64,000 bases of DNA. It comes from Undibacterium sp. Jales W-56. GTDB lineage: Bacteria > Pseudomonadota > Gammaproteobacteria > Burkholderiales > Burkholderiaceae_D. The notes beneath the pieces were generated by a model. The model did not search any database, was not told where the DNA came from, and saw nothing but the letters and a program-made list of their open reading frames with translations. Position numbers and translations under genes: made by a program. Positions 37,513 to 46,588 of this stretch are shown piece by piece (the stretch's first letter is position 1; each line of letters opens with the position of its first letter). Location: positions 310,001-374,000 of the forward strand of contig NZ_JAJLQW010000001.1 of assembly GCF_025548535.1 (NCBI RefSeq). The letters run 5' to 3'.

Positions 37513-37968
37513 ATGGATAACTATGATCGCAGCATATTGAAACATTTGCAGGACGACGGTCGCATGAGTAATTTGCAGTTGGCGGAACACATCCATCTGT
37601 CGCCGCCGCAAACCTTGCGCCGGGTTCGTACACTAGAAGAAAAGAAGGTCATCCGTGGCTATGTGGCGCAGGTGTCGGCCGAGGCGATTGGTCTTGGCGT
37701 GACGGCTTTTGTGAACTTATCGCTCGACCGGGAACAATTTCGTAATGTCCGTGAGGTCGAGCGCAACATCATGGCGTTTCCCGACATTATTGAATGCCAC
37801 ACGATTACCGGCGACTTTGACTATATCCTGAAGGTTGTGGCCCCCGATCTAAAGAGTCTCTCGCAGTTTTTGACGGACCGGTTGATGCAGGTGCCAGGCG
37901 TGGCTTCTTTACGTTCCATGATTTGCATGGAAGAGATTAAGCCGGTGAGTAGCTTACCGATTGCTTAG
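37513..37968 (+). CDS. Lrp/AsnC-family transcriptional regulator
   Basis: 151 residues. The N-terminal helix-turn-helix (YDRSILKHLQDDGRMSNLQLAEHIHLSPPQTLRRVRTLEEKKVIRGY) is followed by a RAM ligand-binding domain (CHTITGDFDYILKVVAPDLKSLSQFL...VPGVASLRSMICMEEIK). The HTH has PPQT where many have SPST/PPAT. It is divergent from ocd-rocF and probably activates them in response to an amino acid such as ornithine or arginine. GAGG precedes the ATG. Confidence 0.92.
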   Translation: MDNYDRSILKHLQDDGRMSNLQLAEHIHLSPPQTLRRVRTLEEKKVIRGYVAQVSAEAIGLGVTAFVNLSLDREQFRNVREVERNIMAFPDIIECHTITGDFDYILKVVAPDLKSLSQFLTDRLMQVPGVASLRSMICMEEIKPVSSLPIA

Positions 37969-38208
37969 CCAGTTGTTGCGCTACATTTCTGTCCGCGCTA
38001 AAAACATAGATCAGACTGTCGCAAAGATCCGTGTCGCCGCTATTGCATCTTCGGTTTGATTTTGTGTGACTCTGTTGTCGTGACTGATAGTGGATATCGC
38101 CATCATGTTGAACGCTCGTCATGATGTCATATGGCGGCAACGGTGTCAGACGATACAGCAGGAATAATAGGTAAATTTATCTGTCGTATTATAGAAATAT
38201 CAGCGCGT

Positions 38209-39348
38209 TTACAGGCTGGCAATATCGCCCCAAATATGGCGCATAGTGAATCGGACCGGCACCTGCTCGCGATGCAGTACTTCCCTGATCGACTGCAGAC
38301 TGCGCTGGGTATCTCGTCGGCCCGCTACCGCGAGCGGGGCGCCGCGCGGTCCTATCAGGGCATGCACATACGGTGTGGTGGTGGTGATGCCTTTTCCGGT
38401 AACGACACCGATTTCGCCATTTTCCAGGCGCACGAATGTGCCGATCGGGTAGGCTCCCAGCTCATGTATTAATGTGGCCACCAGCATGGTGTCAATCTTG
38501 CCCTTGCCCTCAACCAGAAAGTCGCGTAGGGCGGCATTTGGCAATAAGGATTTGCGGTAGCTACGGGCGCAAACCCGGGCGCAATAGCGATCTGCCAGGG
38601 AAATAATCTTGGCATTGAAGGGAATATCCGCACCGGATTTTTTTGCCGGATAACCGCTGCCATCTTCGTTCTCATGATGATGCATAATCCAGGACAGCCA
38701 ATCCTCATCGTTGATGCCGGCACTGCGTAACTGTTTGACGCTGGTTTCAGGGTGCTGCTGGATCATTTCTTGTTCTTCAGCCGTCAGGTTGTCGCTCTTG
38801 GCTTGTAATTTCTCCTGCTGCCTGAGCATGCTGATATTCATGGTCAATGCGGCAGCGGTCAACTGAACGATTTCTTCCGGATCTTTTTTTAAGGCACGTG
38901 CAACCAGGATGGCGACGACGGCAGTGTCAACGCAGTGTCGGCTGGCATACGTATCGTCCTGATTCAGCAGGATGCAGCCCAGCGCAACTTCCTGATCCAT
39001 AGAAACGGCGCTGCCGACATGCCTGGCAAGCGCCAGAAACTGTTCGCGCGCATTGGGTTCGCTGCTGATATTGTAGGAAATGCGGCGCAGCTCGGTGCGG
39101 ACATTGTTAATCATCCTTACTACGGACGGTTGTTCCACCTGTTTTTCTGCTTGCCGTTTGTCGCGTGTTGCGCTGTCTGCCTGGTTCAGGTCAGCAAATA
39201 AACCGCGTTCAATCAGTTCCGACACCTGATGGGTATTGGAAACTATGAATCCCTTACGCAGCAGTAAGGTGCCATCGCCGCCATACACGTCCCACTGCAA
39301 TGGCTGGCCTATGACAATATCGGAAATCGAGATGCGTCTTGCGGACAT
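38209..39348 (-). CDS. HD-GYP-domain protein with degenerate metal site
   Basis: 379 residues. A short N-terminal domain (about 1-55) precedes an HD-GYP domain: RHCVDTA (H138), EEQEMIQQHP (H199), IMHHHENEDGSGYP (H223-H225, GYP at 232-234) and IISLADRYCARVC. The central HD-x-GK motif, normally LLHDIGK, reads LTMNISM, so both the His and Asp metal ligands are replaced (M170, N171). A c-di-GMP phosphodiesterase role is therefore doubtful; a sensor or scaffold role is possible. It is monocistronic. Confidence 0.88.
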   Translation of the reverse strand: MSARRISISDIVIGQPLQWDVYGGDGTLLLRKGFIVSNTHQVSELIERGLFADLNQADSATRDKRQAEKQVEQPSVVRMINNVRTELRRISYNISSEPNAREQFLALARHVGSAVSMDQEVALGCILLNQDDTYASRHCVDTAVVAILVARALKKDPEEIVQLTAAALTMNISMLRQQEKLQAKSDNLTAEEQEMIQQHPETSVKQLRSAGINDEDWLSWIMHHHENEDGSGYPAKKSGADIPFNAKIISLADRYCARVCARSYRKSLLPNAALRDFLVEGKGKIDTMLVATLIHELGAYPIGTFVRLENGEIGVVTGKGITTTTPYVHALIGPRGAPLAVAGRRDTQRSLQSIREVLHREQVPVRFTMRHIWGDIASL

Positions 39349-39449
39349 GGCTTACCTCAGTCAAAACAATAAAGATCAAGTCGGGTTAGCTTTACTTGAA
39401 TCCAGTGCAAACTTTTCAGGTCCAGGCAATCTTGACTAGGGCTTGATTC

Positions 39450-39483
39450 ACTGAGCTTTGGCTCAGTCGATGATGACATCATC
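39450..39483. repeat. Two adjacent small inverted repeats
   Basis: ACTGAGC-TTTG-GCTCAGT at 39450-39467 and, two bases later, GATGATG-A-CATCATC at 39469-39483. Neither has a T tract, so they are not clear terminators. They lie between the HD-GYP promoter side and the ubiH end. Function unknown. Confidence 0.5.
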
Positions 39484-39597
39484 AATGTGTCGAGAGCGTG
39501 GACAACATCACTATTCAACCATGATTGATTATTATCCTAGCAGAAAATACCCTGCTTACGCTTCTTTAAGCCAAGTGATTGTTGCAATTGGGAACAC

Positions 39598-39627
39598 CGG
39601 TCGTTATTTTTGCGGTCGTTATTTTTG
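39598..39627. repeat. Tandem duplication of 15 bp
   Basis: CGGTCGTTATTTTTG occurs twice head to tail (39598-39612 and 39613-39627), abutting the ubiH stop codon. Confidence 0.8.
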
Positions 39628-39628
39628 T

Positions 39629-40807
39629 TTAACTGCGCCAGCCAAATATCATCTGCTCCGCCAGGATTTTTTTCGCAGGCTTGACGATATCCAGCAAGCC
39701 TAAGCCCAGACCCAGTGCCGATTGCGTCAGTGCGCCATCCGGAGCGCTGGCAAAGATTCTTGCCATTGTGTCGGTCAGCCGTATTGTGGCCTGGCGGTCG
39801 GTTTGCCGTTGTTGCAGGAAAAGCTGCAATTGCGCGCTGATATGATCATTGGACAGGTCTTGCCGCAGCGAAGGAGTCAGGCAGTTTGGCAAAATCGTCG
39901 CCAGAATTTTGGCATCGCGCAATCCCAGATTCAATCCTTGACCAGCGACCGGATGCAGGGTCTGCGCGGCATTGCCGATAGTCACGGTGCGGCGTGTCGC
40001 ATGAGCTTGCGCATTCAGACCCAGCGGGTAGGCATGGCGGGGCGAGGTGGTCAGGATGCGGCCCAGGCGCTCGCCAAACGCGACTTGCAAAGCCTGCTTA
40101 AACGACGTGTCATCCAGCGTCAACAATTGCTCCGCCATCGCCGGGCTGACACACCATACCAGGGCGTAGCCGTCTTCCTGCGGCAATAAAGCCAGCGGCC
40201 CTTGCTCTGTAAAGCGCTCGTAGGCTCGCTGTGCAATAGCCTGGCTGACTGTGATGCGGGAGAGGATCGCGGTTTGCCGGTAATCGTGGCTGCGTACCTT
40301 TTGCGTCTGATCCGCAAAGTTGCCGCCTTCGGCTTGTACCACGATGCCGGCAGTGATTTTGCTGCCATCTTGTAAGCTCAACGCGACCTTCTCGTCGAAT
40401 TCGTCCAATGCTGTCACCGTTGCCGGGCGCTTGATGCGAATGCCGCTGTGTTTGATGGCCTGCTGCAATGGCGCGATGATGTCGCCGTAACGTGCAACAT
40501 AACCGAGCGCAGGGATATGGTAGTCGCCGCTGTCAATCAGGCTGCGGCCAAAATGCCCGCGGCGCGATACATGGATTTGCCGGATGCTGGTAGCCTTAAT
40601 TGGCCATGCGTTGGCGCTGTGCAGAATTTGCCGGCTGCCGTAAGACAAGGCAATCGAGCGGGCATCCTGTTCGGCTTGAGCGCTGGTTTTGGCATCGAAC
40701 AAGACGATGCTCCCGGGTGCGACGCCTTGCTGGCAGAGCAGTAGCGCCAGTGTTTGGGCAACCGGGCCGGCACCGCAGATCGCGAGAGGAAAATCAATTG
40801 CGCTCAT
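39629..40807 (-). CDS. ubiH: 2-octaprenyl-6-methoxyphenol hydroxylase UbiH
   Basis: 392 residues. FAD-binding start LAICGAGPVAQTLALLL and the second FAD motif VTIGNAAQTLHPVAGQGLNLGLRDA, where GNAAQT is the UbiH form (VisC/UbiF usually have GDAAHT). It hydroxylates the ubiquinone ring in aerobic biosynthesis at the membrane. It overlaps the pepP stop (ATGA), reproducing the pepP-ubiH pair of gammaproteobacteria. Family paralogues are similar, so UbiH versus UbiI or UbiF is not absolutely fixed. Confidence 0.88.
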   Translation of the reverse strand: MSAIDFPLAICGAGPVAQTLALLLCQQGVAPGSIVLFDAKTSAQAEQDARSIALSYGSRQILHSANAWPIKATSIRQIHVSRRGHFGRSLIDSGDYHIPALGYVARYGDIIAPLQQAIKHSGIRIKRPATVTALDEFDEKVALSLQDGSKITAGIVVQAEGGNFADQTQKVRSHDYRQTAILSRITVSQAIAQRAYERFTEQGPLALLPQEDGYALVWCVSPAMAEQLLTLDDTSFKQALQVAFGERLGRILTTSPRHAYPLGLNAQAHATRRTVTIGNAAQTLHPVAGQGLNLGLRDAKILATILPNCLTPSLRQDLSNDHISAQLQLFLQQRQTDRQATIRLTDTMARIFASAPDGALTQSALGLGLGLLDIVKPAKKILAEQMIFGWRS

Positions 40808-42144
40808 CGCTTCATCACGCTTTCAATTTCAGCGATGGTTTTCGGCGTATCGCGACTCAGATTCAGATGGCCGTCTTGCGTGATCAGGATATCGTCTTCG
40901 ATACGGATGCCGATGTTCCAGAATTGTTCCGGCACGCCGGCTGCCGGACGCACGTAGATGCCAGGTTCGATCGTGATTACCATGCCTGCCTCTAATTGGC
41001 GATACGGTTTTTCATCGCCGATTTTTTCTGTTTCGCGATAAGCGCCTGCATCATGCACATCGAGGCCCAGCCAGTGCCCGGTACCATGCATGTAAAACTG
41101 GCGGAACGCCGCGCTGGCTATCGCGTCATCGACATGACCGACCTTGTTCCGGTCGAGCAATCCCGTGTCCAGCATGCCTTGTGTCAGCACCCGCACTGCG
41201 GCGTGGTGGCCGTCCATGTAGCGAGAGCCGGGATGCGCGCAATCCAGCGCTGCCTGTTGTGATGCCAGGACGATCTGGTACAGGATTTTTTGCGCTTCGC
41301 TGAATCGTCCGTTCGCTGGAAAAGTGCGCGTGATGTCGGATGCATAGCTATCGAATTCGCATCCCGCATCGATCAGGATCAGATCGCCATCCTTGATCTG
41401 CGCGTTATTGCTGCTGTAATGCAGGATGCAGGCATTCGCGCCGGTGGCGACGATAGAGCCATAGGCGGGCGCTTGTGAACCTTGCCGGCGAAATTCATGC
41501 AGCAACTCAGCTTCAAGTTCATATTCATAACGACCTGGCTGTGCCATCTGCATCGCGCGCGTATGTGCCGCGCCCGAGATGCTCGCTGCCTTTTGCATCA
41601 GTTCGATTTCGGACGCATCTTTACGCACGCGCATCTCGTTCAGCAGTTCGCGCACATCGATGGTGGTTGTGGGGGCGCTGATGCCGCTGCGGGACTTGGC
41701 GCGTACTGCGTCCATCCAGCCGTGCAAGCGTGTATCGAACTGCGGATCGCAGCCGCTGCTGTAGAACAGGTTGGGGGCATCGCCCAACAGAATCGGCAGT
41801 TCGCCGTCGAGTGCATCGATCGCGAAACTTGCATCGAAGCCAAAATGTTCGCGCGCAGCCGCAGGTCCGAAGCGAAAGCCATCCCAGATTTCTCGCTCCA
41901 TGTTTTTTTCGCGGCAGAACAAGATGCTGCGCTGTTCGCTGCCGTTAGCGATCAGCACGATCACTGCTTCCGGTTCAGTGAAGCCGGACAGATAATAAAA
42001 GTAGCTGTCATGCCTGAACGGAAAAAAATTATCGCTATTGCGCGTCATCTCGTGCGCAGTCGGGATAATGGCGATACCGCCGCCTTGTGCTTGCATCTGC
42101 GCCAGCAAATGGCGGCGACGCGCTTGATAGGAGACGATGTTCAT
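40804..42144 (-). CDS. pepP: Xaa-Pro aminopeptidase P
   Basis: 446 residues from the ATG at 42144 (MNIVSYQARRRHLLAQM); a longer frame starts at 42198 inside the end of the upstream gene. Creatinase-type N-domain, then the dinuclear Mn site: DAGCEFDSYASDITRTFP (two Asp), HGTGHWLGLDVHD (His), TIEPGIYV (Glu) and GIRIEDDILI (Glu). It removes N-terminal residues preceding proline. The downstream ubiH overlaps by 4 bp. Confidence 0.94.
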   Translation of the reverse strand: MNIVSYQARRRHLLAQMQAQGGGIAIIPTAHEMTRNSDNFFPFRHDSYFYYLSGFTEPEAVIVLIANGSEQRSILFCREKNMEREIWDGFRFGPAAAREHFGFDASFAIDALDGELPILLGDAPNLFYSSGCDPQFDTRLHGWMDAVRAKSRSGISAPTTTIDVRELLNEMRVRKDASEIELMQKAASISGAAHTRAMQMAQPGRYEYELEAELLHEFRRQGSQAPAYGSIVATGANACILHYSSNNAQIKDGDLILIDAGCEFDSYASDITRTFPANGRFSEAQKILYQIVLASQQAALDCAHPGSRYMDGHHAAVRVLTQGMLDTGLLDRNKVGHVDDAIASAAFRQFYMHGTGHWLGLDVHDAGAYRETEKIGDEKPYRQLEAGMVITIEPGIYVRPAAGVPEQFWNIGIRIEDDILITQDGHLNLSRDTPKTIAEIESVMKR

Positions 42145-42169
42145 CGTGTGAGCTTCATTCTGATCTTCA

Positions 42170-42907
42170 TCAATTCGTCGATGCATTGCCGGAGGCATGG
42201 AGCGGCGTATTCAGCGCGGCCAGCTGTTCCGGCGTGCCAAGATTGTGCCAGTCGCCGCGATACAGTTCGCCGCCCAGTTGGCCCCGGTCTGCGATCTCGC
42301 GTAGCAGCGGGCCGAGCTTGGCATAGCTGCCCGGTCTGATATCGGCAAAAATTTCAGGCCGGTACACGCCGATATTAGCGAAGGTGTATCTCGACGAGCC
42401 ATCGCTACTGTCGTTCGACAAGCCCATCAGGTTCATCGCAAAATCGCCTTCAGGGTGGAAGCTGGGGTTTTTTACCATGTACAGCCAGGCGACATCGCGT
42501 TGGTCCAGGGGATGCGGATTGCCCCACATATCATTGTCTTCGAGCGTATTTTTGCATTCTTCGAAATTGAAATGCGGGACATAGATATCGGATGAAACCA
42601 CCAGAAACGGCTGGTCACCGAGCAAGTGCAGGGCTTGCGCGATGCCGCCGGCAGTTTCCAGGGCGCGGGCTTCTGCTGAATACCTGACCTGCGCACCGAA
42701 CTTGCTGCCGTCGCCGATGGCCTCAACAATCATGTGGCCCAGATGCGCGTGGTTGATGACGATCTCGGTGATGCCTGCTTTCACCAGATTCAAAATATGC
42801 CAGACGATCAGCGGACGACCGCGCACTTTGAGCAAAGGTTTAGGACAGGTGTCGGTCAGCGGTCGCATGCGCTCGCCGCGACCTGCTGCTAATAACATGG
42901 CTTTCAT
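42170..42907 (-). CDS. murU: N-acetylmuramate alpha-1-phosphate uridylyltransferase MurU
   Basis: 245 residues from the ATG at 42907 (MKAMLLAAGRGERMRPLTDTCPKPLLKV), the nucleotidyltransferase signature. LVVSSDIYV and RYTFANIGVYRP are further sugar-nucleotide motifs. MurU makes UDP-MurNAc from MurNAc-1-phosphate in the fosfomycin-bypassing cell-wall recycling route. The amgK kinase lies 52 bp upstream on the same strand, which identifies it more firmly than sequence alone. Confidence 0.9.
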   Translation of the reverse strand: MKAMLLAAGRGERMRPLTDTCPKPLLKVRGRPLIVWHILNLVKAGITEIVINHAHLGHMIVEAIGDGSKFGAQVRYSAEARALETAGGIAQALHLLGDQPFLVVSSDIYVPHFNFEECKNTLEDNDMWGNPHPLDQRDVAWLYMVKNPSFHPEGDFAMNLMGLSNDSSDGSSRYTFANIGVYRPEIFADIRPGSYAKLGPLLREIADRGQLGGELYRGDWHNLGTPEQLAALNTPLHASGNASTN

Positions 42908-42959
42908 GGGCTTGTGATCTATTGTGGTGACGACGGTATTGGGAAAAGCCAACGCGGTT

Positions 42960-43982
42960 TTAAAATGTGTAGCCGAATGTCGGTGCGGTTTCCTGTATTT
43001 CATCCAGCAGGCGCAATAGAGGAATCAGCACATGGTAACGATTCGCGGTTTTGCGTACATACTCCATCACCAGCGGCATGTCGGCCAGATAATGGTCCTT
43101 GCCGTCGCGGTGCGACAGGCGGGCGAAGATGCCTAATACTTTCAGGTGGCGTTGCAGCCCCATGAATTCAAAATCCCGGTAGAAGCTATCGACATCGGTA
43201 TTTACCGGCAAACCGGCACGACGGGCTTTTTCCCAGTAGCGTATCGCCCAGTCGAGCACCATTTCTTCATCCCATTGGACGTAGGCATCGCGCAACAGCG
43301 ACACCAGATCGTAAGTCAGCGGCCCGTATAAAGCGCCCTGAAAATCCAGAATGCCGGGGTTGCCTTTATCCAGCACCATCAGGTTGCGCGAGTGGTAGTC
43401 GCGGTGGACGTAGACTTGCGGCTGCGCCATGATATTGGCGAGCAAGGCCTCAAATACCTTGTTCAGGCTCTCGGTTTGCGCAGCGCTCAAGGTCACGCCC
43501 AGATGTTTGGCGATATACCATTCAGGGAAAATCATCAGCTCGCGCAGCAGGAATTCCCGGTCGTATTCGGGCAATACTTCAGGCTGGCTTTGGGTTTGCA
43601 GCAGAATCAGGCTGTCGATAGCATCCATATACAGCTTATGCGCCGTATCGTGGTTCAGTGCATTGAAATAAGTCGTGCTGCCAAGGTCGGTCAGCAATAA
43701 CAAACCTTGTTCGACATCCTGGGCCAGGATGTCCGGCACCGACAAATTAATTTTTGCCAATAGTTCGGCAATCCGGATAAAAGGACGCACATCCTCTGCC
43801 GGCTGCGGCGCATCCATGACGATGTAAGTTTTGCCATTCTGGCCATCAATACGGAAATAACGGCGGAAACTGGCATCTTCAGACGCCGGGCGCAGGCTGT
43901 CGACTCTCAGGCTGGGACTGCTGATGCTGGCTAGCCAGGCGTGAATCGCGGACATACGTTGGTTTTCAGAGCTCGTGGACAT
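42960..43982 (-). CDS. amgK: Anomeric MurNAc/GlcNAc kinase AmgK
   Basis: 340 residues, aminoglycoside-phosphotransferase fold: EDASFRRYFRI near the start, then the catalytic VHRDYHSRNLMVL (Asp near residue 203) and GILDFQGALYGPLTYDLVSLLRDAYV. It phosphorylates MurNAc at the anomeric carbon, the step before MurU. Both are divergent from lptD, a conserved order in beta- and gammaproteobacteria lacking murQ-type recycling. Confidence 0.92.
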   Translation of the reverse strand: MSTSSENQRMSAIHAWLASISSPSLRVDSLRPASEDASFRRYFRIDGQNGKTYIVMDAPQPAEDVRPFIRIAELLAKINLSVPDILAQDVEQGLLLLTDLGSTTYFNALNHDTAHKLYMDAIDSLILLQTQSQPEVLPEYDREFLLRELMIFPEWYIAKHLGVTLSAAQTESLNKVFEALLANIMAQPQVYVHRDYHSRNLMVLDKGNPGILDFQGALYGPLTYDLVSLLRDAYVQWDEEMVLDWAIRYWEKARRAGLPVNTDVDSFYRDFEFMGLQRHLKVLGIFARLSHRDGKDHYLADMPLVMEYVRKTANRYHVLIPLLRLLDEIQETAPTFGYTF

Positions 43983-44082
43983 GATGGAATTGAATAAATT
44001 TTAGATAATGATTGAATATGGATTGCTTTGGCTCAGTTGACTTCTGCCAGGCAGCCGATCCTGGCGGCTCAATGTACGGAGG

Positions 44083-44199
44083 TTTCGGTCATTTCGCCCA
44101 TATCCCCTATAATAGGCGATTGATTTCGGGTGGAACGCCAGAACCGCAGCTAACTGCCGCTATGTAGCGGTACAGAACCGGCAATCTGAATTGCGTTCC
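44083..44199 (+). promoter_or_regulatory. lptD promoter and structured leader
   Basis: TATAAT at 44108-44113 with TTTCGG 19 bp upstream as a poor -35. The leader to 44254 would be about 135 nt. Within it GGAACGC (44132-44138) pairs perfectly with GCGTTCC (44193-44199), enclosing a perfect hairpin CCGCTA-TG-TAGCGG (44157-44170). The branched fold could regulate lptD or be a small RNA; nothing in it matches a riboswitch that I know. Confidence 0.4.
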
Positions 44200-44254
44200 G
44201 ATTGCTATTTTCGCCCGTATAAACGCCAAACAAGCTCCTTAGAATTCATATTAC

Positions 44255-46486
44255 ATGCGCCGGAAACCCGTATTATCTCACCCACAGCATTTGTTTCCTA
44301 CTATCTCCGCGATTGCTGTGTCGGCATTGTTCCCGGTCCAGGCATTCGCACAAACGCCGCCAGTCTTGCCCGCGCCAACCGCTGCCAGCAGCGGTAAGCC
44401 AGCCGAAGTGGTGATCAAAGGCGACAAAGAGCAACCAACCGTCCTGCGTGCCGAAAAAATATCGGGACGCCCGGAACGCTTTGTCGATTTTGATGATGAT
44501 GTCGAAGTCACTAAAGGCGATACTAAGCTGAATGCGGATAAGGCGACTTACACCAATCTCGACGATGAAGTCAAAGCGACCGGCAAGGTGCGTATGCAAA
44601 AGGCCGGAAATAACTACACCGGCGAAGCAATGCGCCTGCAGCTTGATTCCGGTATCGGTTTTGTTTTGAAGCCGAAATACAAATTAGTCAAAAATAATGC
44701 GCAGGGCAAAGCCGAGCGCATCGAGTTTGAGAGTGAAGAGCAGTCAACGGTGATTAATGGCACCTACAGCACATGCAGCAGCGATGATCCCGACTGGTAT
44801 CTGCAGTCGGATACGCTGAAGCTGGATACAGGACTGGACAGAGGGGTCGCCGGCAAGACGATAGTGTACTTCAAGGGCATCCCTATTCTGGCAACGCCAT
44901 CGCTGACTTTTCCTTTGTCCGGTGCGCGTCACTCCGGTTTATTGCCGCCGGTCTGGGGCGGCTCGTCTAAGGGCGGCCCTGAGCTGACCTTGCCTTATTA
45001 TTTCAATATCGCTCCCAACCGGGACCTGACGCTGTATCCAAAAATGATCACCCGGCGCGGCCTGCAGCTCGGCGCCGAGGTGCGCTACCTCGATGATAAT
45101 TTCTCCGGCACGACCACGATAGAAGGACTGGCGGATGACCGTCAGACTGATACCAATCGCTATGCCTTGACATCGATACATCAACAAAAACTGTTGCCGC
45201 AACTCGACTTTGCCTGGAATGTGAACACCGCGTCCGACGATAATTATGCCAGCGACTTTTCCAGCTCGATTACCAAGACGGCCCAGCGACTGTTGTTGCG
45301 CGACGTCAGCCTGACCTACTCGGGCTGGCTCGGTTACGCTGCTTTGCGCGCATCGAACTATCAGGTTTTACAGGATTTAACGGCGCCGATTACACGACCT
45401 TACGACCGTTTGCCGCAGTTGAATCTGCACGCAGAACAACATGACGTAAAAGGATTTGACTGGTCGGTTGACACGATCATCACGCGCTTCTGGCATCCGA
45501 CGCTGGTGCGCGGTGATCGCGCCGTGATTAATTCGCAGATGTCATATCCTATCGTGCAGCCGGGTTTCTTCATCGTTCCCAAACTGACATTCAATGCGGC
45601 GAATTATCACTTGACCAATCCTGGCGCAGGCCAGGATACGGATTTCCATCGCACTGTGCCGACGTTTTCCATCGACAGCGGCCTGGTGTTCGAGCGCCAA
45701 TCTAGTCTGCTGGGCAAGCCGGTGACGCAGACGCTGGAGCCGCGCCTGTTCTACGTCAAGACACCCTATCGCGATCAAAGTCAGTTCCCGAATTTTGACA
45801 GCGCGGTAGCCGATTTCAATTTCGCCCAGATTTTTAGCGAAAACCGGTTTACCGGGCAAGATCGTATCGGCGATTCGAACCAAATCACGGCGGCATTGAT
45901 TTCACGTTTTATCGAAGGAAACGGCGAGGAGCGTTTTAAAGTCGCGATCGGTCAGCGTTTTTACTTCAATACCCAGAGAGTCGTACTCGACAGTACCAGT
46001 AGTATCAGTCCGAGCCGCTCGGATTTATTATTGGCGGCTTCAGGCAAAATTTCCGATAAGATCAGTGCCGACATGGCATTGCAGATCAGTCAAACGGACA
46101 AACATTCGGTGCGCTCGAATTACGGTATACGCTGGCAGCCGGCGCAACAAACGGTATTGAATCTTGAATACCGCTATCAGCGCGACAGTCTGGAGCAACT
46201 CGATTTTTCTACCCAGTTACCTATCGGGAATCGCTGGTTCGTGGTTGGCAGAAGCAATTATTCCCTGCAGGATAAGAAGCTGGTCGATGGCCTGGCGGGT
46301 TTTGAATACAAAGATCCTTGCAATTGCTGGTCGTTCCGCATGGTCGGCCAGCGTTTTTCTACGACGACGCTGGCGAGCACCACAGCGTTTTTTATTCAGT
46401 TGGAATTGAACGGACTGGCCAGGCTGGGATCGAACCCGATAGACGTCCTAAAAAAGAATATTTCAGGTTATCAGCCGATAAATTAG
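44255..46486 (+). CDS. lptD: LPS-assembly protein LptD
   Basis: 743 residues. A signal peptide (about 1-33, ending QAFAQ) is followed by the OstA/LptA-like jellyroll (VTKGDTKLNADKATYTNLDDEVKATGKVRMQ), then a beta-barrel with TYSTCSSDDPDWYLQSDTLKL near residue 168 and KDPCNCWSFRMVGQRF near the C-terminus; the CSS and CNC cysteines are the conserved disulphide sites. LptD inserts LPS in the outer membrane with LptE. surA, its chaperone, follows 100 bp downstream. Confidence 0.96.
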   Translation: MRRKPVLSHPQHLFPTISAIAVSALFPVQAFAQTPPVLPAPTAASSGKPAEVVIKGDKEQPTVLRAEKISGRPERFVDFDDDVEVTKGDTKLNADKATYTNLDDEVKATGKVRMQKAGNNYTGEAMRLQLDSGIGFVLKPKYKLVKNNAQGKAERIEFESEEQSTVINGTYSTCSSDDPDWYLQSDTLKLDTGLDRGVAGKTIVYFKGIPILATPSLTFPLSGARHSGLLPPVWGGSSKGGPELTLPYYFNIAPNRDLTLYPKMITRRGLQLGAEVRYLDDNFSGTTTIEGLADDRQTDTNRYALTSIHQQKLLPQLDFAWNVNTASDDNYASDFSSSITKTAQRLLLRDVSLTYSGWLGYAALRASNYQVLQDLTAPITRPYDRLPQLNLHAEQHDVKGFDWSVDTIITRFWHPTLVRGDRAVINSQMSYPIVQPGFFIVPKLTFNAANYHLTNPGAGQDTDFHRTVPTFSIDSGLVFERQSSLLGKPVTQTLEPRLFYVKTPYRDQSQFPNFDSAVADFNFAQIFSENRFTGQDRIGDSNQITAALISRFIEGNGEERFKVAIGQRFYFNTQRVVLDSTSSISPSRSDLLLAASGKISDKISADMALQISQTDKHSVRSNYGIRWQPAQQTVLNLEYRYQRDSLEQLDFSTQLPIGNRWFVVGRSNYSLQDKKLVDGLAGFEYKDPCNCWSFRMVGQRFSTTTLASTTAFFIQLELNGLARLGSNPIDVLKKNISGYQPIN

Positions 46487-46588
46487 CGTATATTTCAGCT
46501 TTTGCTCAAACTATGCAGCAGTAAGTATTGGCAGGCAGCGCAGAACACCCGCGACTTCCCGCCAGTTTTAATATGGATTTGGATCACT

